Source of the DNA: Deltaproteobacteria bacterium RIFCSPHIGHO2_02_FULL_44_16
Lineage (GTDB): Bacteria > UBA10199 > 2-02-FULL-44-16
Assembly (NCBI GenBank): GCA_001798185.1
Contig: MGRM01000005.1
Span: 102,194-139,917 of the forward strand
Length of the DNA: 37,724 nucleotides
Reading direction: 5' to 3'
The position numbers and the translations under genes were made by a program. Of this stretch, positions 34,154 through 37,724 are shown in pieces. The stretch's first letter is position 1. Each line of letters opens with the position of its first letter. The notes under the pieces were generated by a model that saw only the letters and a program-made list of their open reading frames with translations, was not told the origin of the DNA and made no database searches.

Positions 34154-34745
34154 TACTTCTTTTGAACGAGCATTGCTTGAAGAAGGAAAAGAATTCATTG
34201 CAGGTATTGATGAAGTAGGTCGTGGATCTCTTGCAGGTCCTGTTGTTGCTGCAAGTTGTATCCTCCCTCCAGATGAAACATTTCCCGGTTTAAATGATTC
34301 AAAATTGTTAACTCCCGAAAAACGAGAAGAGCTTTTTGATCTCATCACAAAAAAAGCTCTTGCGTGGGCAATCGGTTCTGTCGACTCTCTTGAGATTGAT
34401 CGCATTAATATTTTGCAAGCTTCTCTAAAAGCCATGCAGCTTTCAGTCAAAGCTCTTTCGTTGCAACCAAAAGCACTTTTAATTGACGGTCAATATCCGA
34501 TTCAAACTGCGCTTCCTCAACAAACGATTCCTTTTGGCGATAGTCTTTCTCCTTCGATTGCAGCGGCTTCGATTCTTGCCAAAGTTACGCGTGATCGGTG
34601 GATGTGTGAGTATGAAAAAGAATATCCGTTATTTCGTTTCTCGCGTCATAAAGGATATGGAACTGAGAGACATCTCGAAGAAATCAAAATGCATGGTCCC
34701 ACACCGATTCATCGGATGACGTTTCGTGGAGTCGTGCCACGCTGA
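34101..34745 (+). CDS. rnhB: Ribonuclease HII
   Basis: RNase HII cuts the RNA strand of RNA-DNA hybrids and removes single ribonucleotides. The 214-residue protein has [17 protein letters not shown] with the first catalytic Asp/Glu, [18 protein letters not shown] and [13 protein letters not shown], and ends [13 protein letters not shown] 34101 is chosen because GGAG lies six bases before it; ATG 34062 and 34080 are in frame upstream. Either choice overlaps rplS, by 53 bases for the chosen one. Confidence 0.92.
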   Translation: MVRRSPLQTRKTLQSPRNTSFERALLEEGKEFIAGIDEVGRGSLAGPVVAASCILPPDETFPGLNDSKLLTPEKREELFDLITKKALAWAIGSVDSLEIDRINILQASLKAMQLSVKALSLQPKALLIDGQYPIQTALPQQTIPFGDSLSPSIAAASILAKVTRDRWMCEYEKEYPLFRFSRHKGYGTERHLEEIKMHGPTPIHRMTFRGVVPR

Positions 34746-34775
34746 AGCAAATTTTCGGAAGCGGGTAAAAAGTGA

Positions 34776-34804
34776 TTGAGCTTCCAAAAACCATAGATTA
34801 TAGA
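34776..34804 (+). promoter_or_regulatory. Promoter of the candidate small RNA
   Basis: TTGAGC (34776-34781), a spacer of exactly 17 bases and TATAGA (34799-34804). The predicted start, near 34811, lies just before the closing stem of the structure. Confidence 0.6.
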
Positions 34805-34810
34805 TCATTG

Positions 34811-34968
34811 ACCACAGACCAAACTGGTGAAGATTTTCTCGCAGGGGACCTTTGAGGGAGGCGCGTCGATGCCATATGAGAGAATGTGCCGACTGAAACA
34901 GAGGCTGCGAGGAGCGTAACCGAGCAGCCGTGCCCCGAGAGAAAATGTGAACCAGTTTGGATTTTTTT
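34811..34968 (+). ncRNA. Candidate structured small RNA or leader ending in an intrinsic terminator
   Basis: CCAAACTGGT (34819-34828) pairs perfectly with ACCAGTTTGG (34951-34960), which is followed by A and seven T. Inside, ATTTTCTC (34833-34840) pairs with GAGAAAAT (34939-34946) and GGGG (34844-34847) with CCCC (34933-34936), giving a long stem with small internal loops. The enclosed part folds into two hairpins: GTCG...CGAC, and GGCTGC...GCAGCC. A promoter lies at the right distance upstream. The transcript would be about 158 bases. It matches no riboswitch or housekeeping RNA I know; the two-hairpin interior is unlike 6S RNA. It could act in trans or as a leader controlling the phosphorylase gene that begins just after. 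A repeated element is the other possibility. Confidence 0.5.
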
Positions 34969-34974
34969 GAAAAT

Positions 34975-35808
34975 ATGAAATCAGCCAATCTTCCAGCGAC
35001 ACAAGAAGGACGACAATATCATATTGGCCTTGCGCCGGGAGAGGTCGCACCTTTTATTTTATTATGTGGCGATCCAAAACGGGCGCGACGTATTGCGACC
35101 TACTTCAAAAAAGCTCGTCCGGAAATCACGAATCGGGAATATGTCACGATCACCGGCGAATATCAGGGTATCCCTCTAACCGTCATGGCGACTGGCATGG
35201 GGCCTGATAATACCGAAATGGCGTTTGTCGAACTCACACAAATTGTAAAATCACCGACAATGATTCGTGTGGGAACAAGCGGTGGGTTAAGTAGAAAACT
35301 TCAACTGGGCGATCAGGTGATTTCAACAGGGGCAGTTCGACTTGAAAACACGTCGACCTTTTTTGTGAGTGAGGGATATCCTGCTCTTGCACATCACGAA
35401 TGTATTCTGGCATTGATCGAAGCTGCTGAGAGAAAAAAAGTTTCTTATCATGTGGGTGTTACCGCAACTGCTTCTGGTTTTTATGGAGCGCAAGGGAGAA
35501 AGATTCCCAATCTTCCTTCACGTGTTCCCAATCTTCCCGCAACGCTTGATGCGATGAATGTTCTCAATTTTGAGATGGAGGCATCCTGTCTTTTCTCTCT
35601 GGGGACACTCGCTGGGATCAGAACCGGAGCTATTTGTACGACCGTTGCCAATAGACACTTCAATATTTTTATGCAAAAAGAAGATATTTTACGAGCCGAG
35701 AAAGAATGTCTTGAAGCGGGACTTGAAGCGTTTGTGATCTTGCATCACATGGACAACGCACGAAAGAAGAAAAAACATTGGTCCCCTTCAATGGGGTGTT
35801 CAGGATAA
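34975..35808 (+). CDS. udp: Uridine phosphorylase-like nucleoside phosphorylase
   Basis: The 277-residue protein belongs to the nucleoside phosphorylase-I family, which splits nucleosides with phosphate. GDPKRARRIA binds phosphate, GMGPDNTEMAFVEL and RVGTSGGLSRKLQLGDQVIS are family blocks, and NFEMEASCLFSLGTL holds the ribose-binding Glu. The QGR insertion (GAQGRKIP) favours uridine phosphorylase, though other nucleosides cannot be excluded. ATG 34975 is chosen over TTG 34957; the ribosome site is poor and the T run of the preceding hairpin lies just before it. The tail KKKKHW is basic. tdk follows, so both belong to pyrimidine salvage. Confidence 0.85.
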   Translation: MKSANLPATQEGRQYHIGLAPGEVAPFILLCGDPKRARRIATYFKKARPEITNREYVTITGEYQGIPLTVMATGMGPDNTEMAFVELTQIVKSPTMIRVGTSGGLSRKLQLGDQVISTGAVRLENTSTFFVSEGYPALAHHECILALIEAAERKKVSYHVGVTATASGFYGAQGRKIPNLPSRVPNLPATLDAMNVLNFEMEASCLFSLGTLAGIRTGAICTTVANRHFNIFMQKEDILRAEKECLEAGLEAFVILHHMDNARKKKKHWSPSMGCSG

Positions 35809-35822
35809 AAAAGGGGGAATTT

Positions 35823-36440
35823 GTGTTCACACAACAAGGGCGTCATTCAGGTTGGATTGAAGTGGTTTGTGGTCCGATGTTTTCGGGGAAAACAGAAGAA
35901 CTCATTCGACGTTTGAAGCTTGTGCAGATTGCCAAGCAGCGTGTGCAAATTTTTAAGCCTGCTTTAGACAACCGCTACGATGATACGCATATCATCTCTC
36001 ACAGTGAACAACGTTTTGTTTGTGAGCCGATTTCAAAACCACAGGAGCTTTTAACTCAGATTGCTGACTCCACTCGTGTCGTCGGTGTGGATGAAGCCCA
36101 ATTTTTTGATGACGAGATTGTCGATGTCTGCGGCAAACTTGCAGATCGCGGACTTCGCGTCATTGTTGCGGGTCTTGATCTCGATTATCGCGGTGTGCCG
36201 TTTGGTCCGATGCCAAAGCTCATGGCAGTTGCAGAATCGATCGCAAAGTTCAATGCGGTGTGCATGGCTTGCGGCGGAGTTGCCACGAAAACACAGCGTC
36301 TCACCTCTGACGCAGCCACAGTTGTCGTTGGCTCAGGAGAAGCTTACGAAGCCCGTTGCCGTGCCTGCTTTGATCCCGATTTTCAACTTCAGAAAAGTGT
36401 TCCGGTGAAACCTGTTTCGCGCTGGGCTACTTCTTCTTAA
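35823..36440 (+). CDS. tdk: Thymidine kinase
   Basis: This type II thymidine kinase phosphorylates thymidine. The 205-residue protein has Walker A GPMFSGKTEELIRRL, the DEAQFF Walker B/catalytic block, and zinc cysteines in CMACGGVATKTQR and CRACF. GTG 35823 with AAGGGGG before it is chosen; the frame from TTG 35778 begins inside the phosphorylase gene. A weak hairpin with T run follows the stop. Confidence 0.94.
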   Translation: MFTQQGRHSGWIEVVCGPMFSGKTEELIRRLKLVQIAKQRVQIFKPALDNRYDDTHIISHSEQRFVCEPISKPQELLTQIADSTRVVGVDEAQFFDDEIVDVCGKLADRGLRVIVAGLDLDYRGVPFGPMPKLMAVAESIAKFNAVCMACGGVATKTQRLTSDAATVVVGSGEAYEARCRACFDPDFQLQKSVPVKPVSRWATSS

Positions 36441-36444
36441 AAGG

Positions 36445-36476
36445 ATATTCTCTCCATGAGAATCTTTTCTTTTTTA
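36445..36476 (+). terminator. Weak intrinsic terminator after tdk
   Basis: ATTCTC (36447-36452) and GAGAAT (36458-36463) form a 6-bp stem with a 5-base loop, followed by CTTTTCTTTTTT. The stem is AU-rich and short. Confidence 0.4.
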
Positions 36477-36512
36477 ATCCTCTTCAATATCAACTGGTTA
36501 AACTTTTTATAC

Positions 36513-36528
36513 TGGCACATCATTTGCT
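36513..36528 (+). promoter_or_regulatory. Sigma-54 type (-24/-12) promoter
   Basis: TGGCACA-TCAT-TTGCT fits the consensus TGGCACG-N4-TTGCW at all but one of the fixed positions, and the GG and GC elements have the exact 12-base register. The start would be near 36539, 25 bases before the start codon at 36564. It implies control by an enhancer-binding protein. Confidence 0.7.
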
Positions 36529-36563
36529 CTTAAAAGCGGTTCGTAACTTTAAAAAAGGATTCT

Positions 36564-37130
36564 ATGTTGCGTCTTATGGCTCTCATTCTTTCGTTTCTTC
36601 TCGCGTTTCCATTTGAGGTGTTTGCGCAGGGAGGCGGAAGCACGGCTGGCAGCACAAACACGACTCCGGGTGCGGCACCAGCTGGCGAGAATGTGGCAGC
36701 GCGTGAGGCGACGCAGCCGGAGGCAGCAACGCGAGAGAGCGTGGTGCAGGATGGAATGGTGCGAGGATCAGAGCCGGTGGTGGCGATGTCTGGTGCAGGA
36801 GCGATGACGGTAAGTCCGAGTGGTTCATTGATTTATAATTATCCCTTGTCAGGACCAGGAGGACATCTTTCACTGACGTACAACTCGCACGGTGGGAACG
36901 GGCTTGTGGGAATGGGGATACAACTCACAGGTCTTCCGATGGGCTCGATCATGCGCGTCGATGCGGGAAAAGGGATTCGGTACATCAGCAGTGAGGATAT
37001 GTATGCGAAGAGTCCCAGCTGGGATGTTCCTACCACCCAGGCAGATTTCACACGCAACATTCTGGATCAACGGTTGGATATCAACAAGCGCAGCAACGAG
37101 CGCTCGACGCGCAAAAACCGGTTGCAATAG
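36564..37130 (+). CDS. SpvB/TcB/Rhs-type secreted protein, N-terminal part only
   Basis: The 188-residue product has a signal peptide (MLRLMALILSFLLAFPFEVFAQ), a low-complexity Gly/Thr/Ala/Glu linker, then SPSGSLIYNYPLSGPGGHLSLTYNSHGG and GLVGMGIQLTGLP. These match the opening of SpvB/TcB-like and Rhs-associated proteins, normally 1500 or more residues long. After about residue 155 the match ends in a basic, probably out-of-frame tail (INKRSNERSTRKN). AGGA at 36556 and the sigma-54 promoter support the start. I read it as the front end of a much larger gene whose middle is lost; see the following entry. Confidence 0.6.
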   Translation: MLRLMALILSFLLAFPFEVFAQGGGSTAGSTNTTPGAAPAGENVAAREATQPEAATRESVVQDGMVRGSEPVVAMSGAGAMTVSPSGSLIYNYPLSGPGGHLSLTYNSHGGNGLVGMGIQLTGLPMGSIMRVDAGKGIRYISSEDMYAKSPSWDVPTTQADFTRNILDQRLDINKRSNERSTRKNRLQ

Positions 37131-37189
37131 TTGCGAGCGCCGCTGTTGGAGGATTTGGTGGAGCTGCAGTCGGTCCAACGGTCGCAGCA

Positions 37190-37675
37190 GTGGTGGGCGG
37201 AGCGGGAACTGGAGCGACAAACTTCTTTGTCGTCAATGCTCCGAGGATTAACAGTTTTGTCTCTAACACCTTGCAAGGCGCCAATGAACCGGAGGATCTT
37301 CTTGGCGGTGCCGGAGAGATAGCAGGTCGAGCTGCTGGGCGTGGCTTTAGTGCAATTTCAGATACTGCACAAACTCTCTACGCCGGGATTAATATAAAAC
37401 CAGGCATGGTTATTTCAAATATTGTAAAACATGTAAGTGCCGAAGGTGAACGAGCCATTGTTGTCGTTTGGGATGGGCTGGAGGCGAGGGGATTCTATAG
37501 GTCCACAGGCAAGAGCAGCGGTGCGCCAGGTGAGTGGTTTCCATTCGACGGTCTTACTGAGGAAGGATGGTTTGATAAGTTTCGGTATGCGAATCCATTC
37601 CCATGGTTTGATCGACAAGGCCCCCGTTTTCAAAAGCGCCGAGGAACACTTGGCGAGATTTCCGAGGAGTTATAG
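37190..37675 (+). pseudogene. C-terminal fragment of a Rhs-like/polymorphic-toxin protein
   Basis: This frame is open from 36995 and holds clear coding-type sequence from about 37095 (QQRALDAQKPVAIVASAAVGG). A Gly/Ala/Val-rich stretch like the pretoxin region of Rhs proteins is followed by a charged C-terminal domain with IVVVWDGLEARGFYRSTGKS and GEWFPFDGLTEEGWFDKFRY. I recognise no known toxin fold. The frame lacks a good ribosome site and start: the GTG at 37190 is only the first possible one. It lies one frame off the preceding N-terminal part, so both probably came from one gene. The final 49 bases of the window (37676-37724) show nothing recognisable. Confidence 0.5.
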
Positions 37676-37724
37676 CCCGCGCAAAACAAGATGTCGGGTT
37701 TGAGGTGTTGTGATATACGAGGTG

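Noticed and set aside
34898-34931. GAGGAGCG within the small RNA resembles the core of the SAH riboswitch
   Set aside because: The other conserved parts (CCAGGCUCGG side and pseudoknot) are missing, and the downstream gene is not ahcY, metH or metF.
34811-34968. 6S RNA
   Set aside because: 6S RNA is one long hairpin with a central bubble; this interior folds into two side hairpins and the closing stem is a terminator.
34629-35050. Minus-strand frames opposite the small RNA and phosphorylase start
   Set aside because: No family resemblance; they span both the RNA structure and known genes on the other strand.
36870-37284. Minus-strand frames opposite the Rhs-like locus
   Set aside because: Their Ala/Pro/Arg-rich sequence is the complement of Gly/Ala-rich coding DNA; no start signals.

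Overview
The window reads as chromosomal DNA of a Gram-negative, two-membrane bacterium of the deltaproteobacterial kind, or one of the related uncultured lineages (inference). The grounds are the gene order glyA-nrdR-ribD-ribE-ribBA-ribH-nusB, a secretin-based pilus system, a GspN-type protein, a sigma-54 type promoter and moderate GC content. I see no tRNA, rRNA, CRISPR or insertion sequence. Coding density is high and no stretch over 300 bases lacks a gene. The longest gaps (2339-2531, 13705-13906, 22859-23083, 34746-34974) hold repeats, promoters, hairpins or a candidate small RNA.

Layout. (1) 1-2340: the 3' part of a secreted CSLREA-type beta-helix protein, then a RelE/HigB-like toxin remnant with an internal deletion and its intact antitoxin. 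(2) 2532-5671: an isolated gspL-gspM-gspN trio for a type II secretion inner-membrane platform. (3) 5636-9906, minus strand: a tight operon pilT-yebC-ruvC-ruvA-ruvB-ftsB-like. (4) 10028-21160: a type IV pilus cluster resembling MSHA systems, with extension ATPase, platform protein, two tandem pilin-like proteins without cleavage sites, one canonical pilin, two more small membrane proteins, an ExeA/MshM-type ATPase, an MshN-like TPR protein, then pilM-pilN-pilO-pilP-secretin. A cold-shock-domain protein follows. (5) 21470-22858, minus: gltX. (6) 23084-31698: yceD, rpmF, acpP, rpiB, glyA, nrdR, the riboflavin genes, nusB and glmM. The plsX/fab genes often found around rpmF and acpP are absent. 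(7) 31750-34745: rpsP-KH protein, a terminator and repeat, then rimM-trmD-rplS-rnhB. (8) 34746-36440: a candidate structured RNA with its own promoter and terminator, then a uridine-phosphorylase-like gene and tdk. (9) 36564 to the end: the N-terminus of an SpvB/Rhs-type secreted protein behind a sigma-54 promoter, followed almost directly by what looks like the C-terminal end of such a protein in another frame, as if the large middle had been deleted.

The most unusual elements are the structured RNA at 34811-34968, the collapsed Rhs-like locus with its sigma-54 promoter, the pilus cluster rich in pilin-like proteins that lack the prepilin peptidase site, the broken toxin with surviving antitoxin and operator, and a family of REP-like inverted repeats at four intergenic sites. 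All functional calls rest on reading motifs and gene order by eye; no database search was run.
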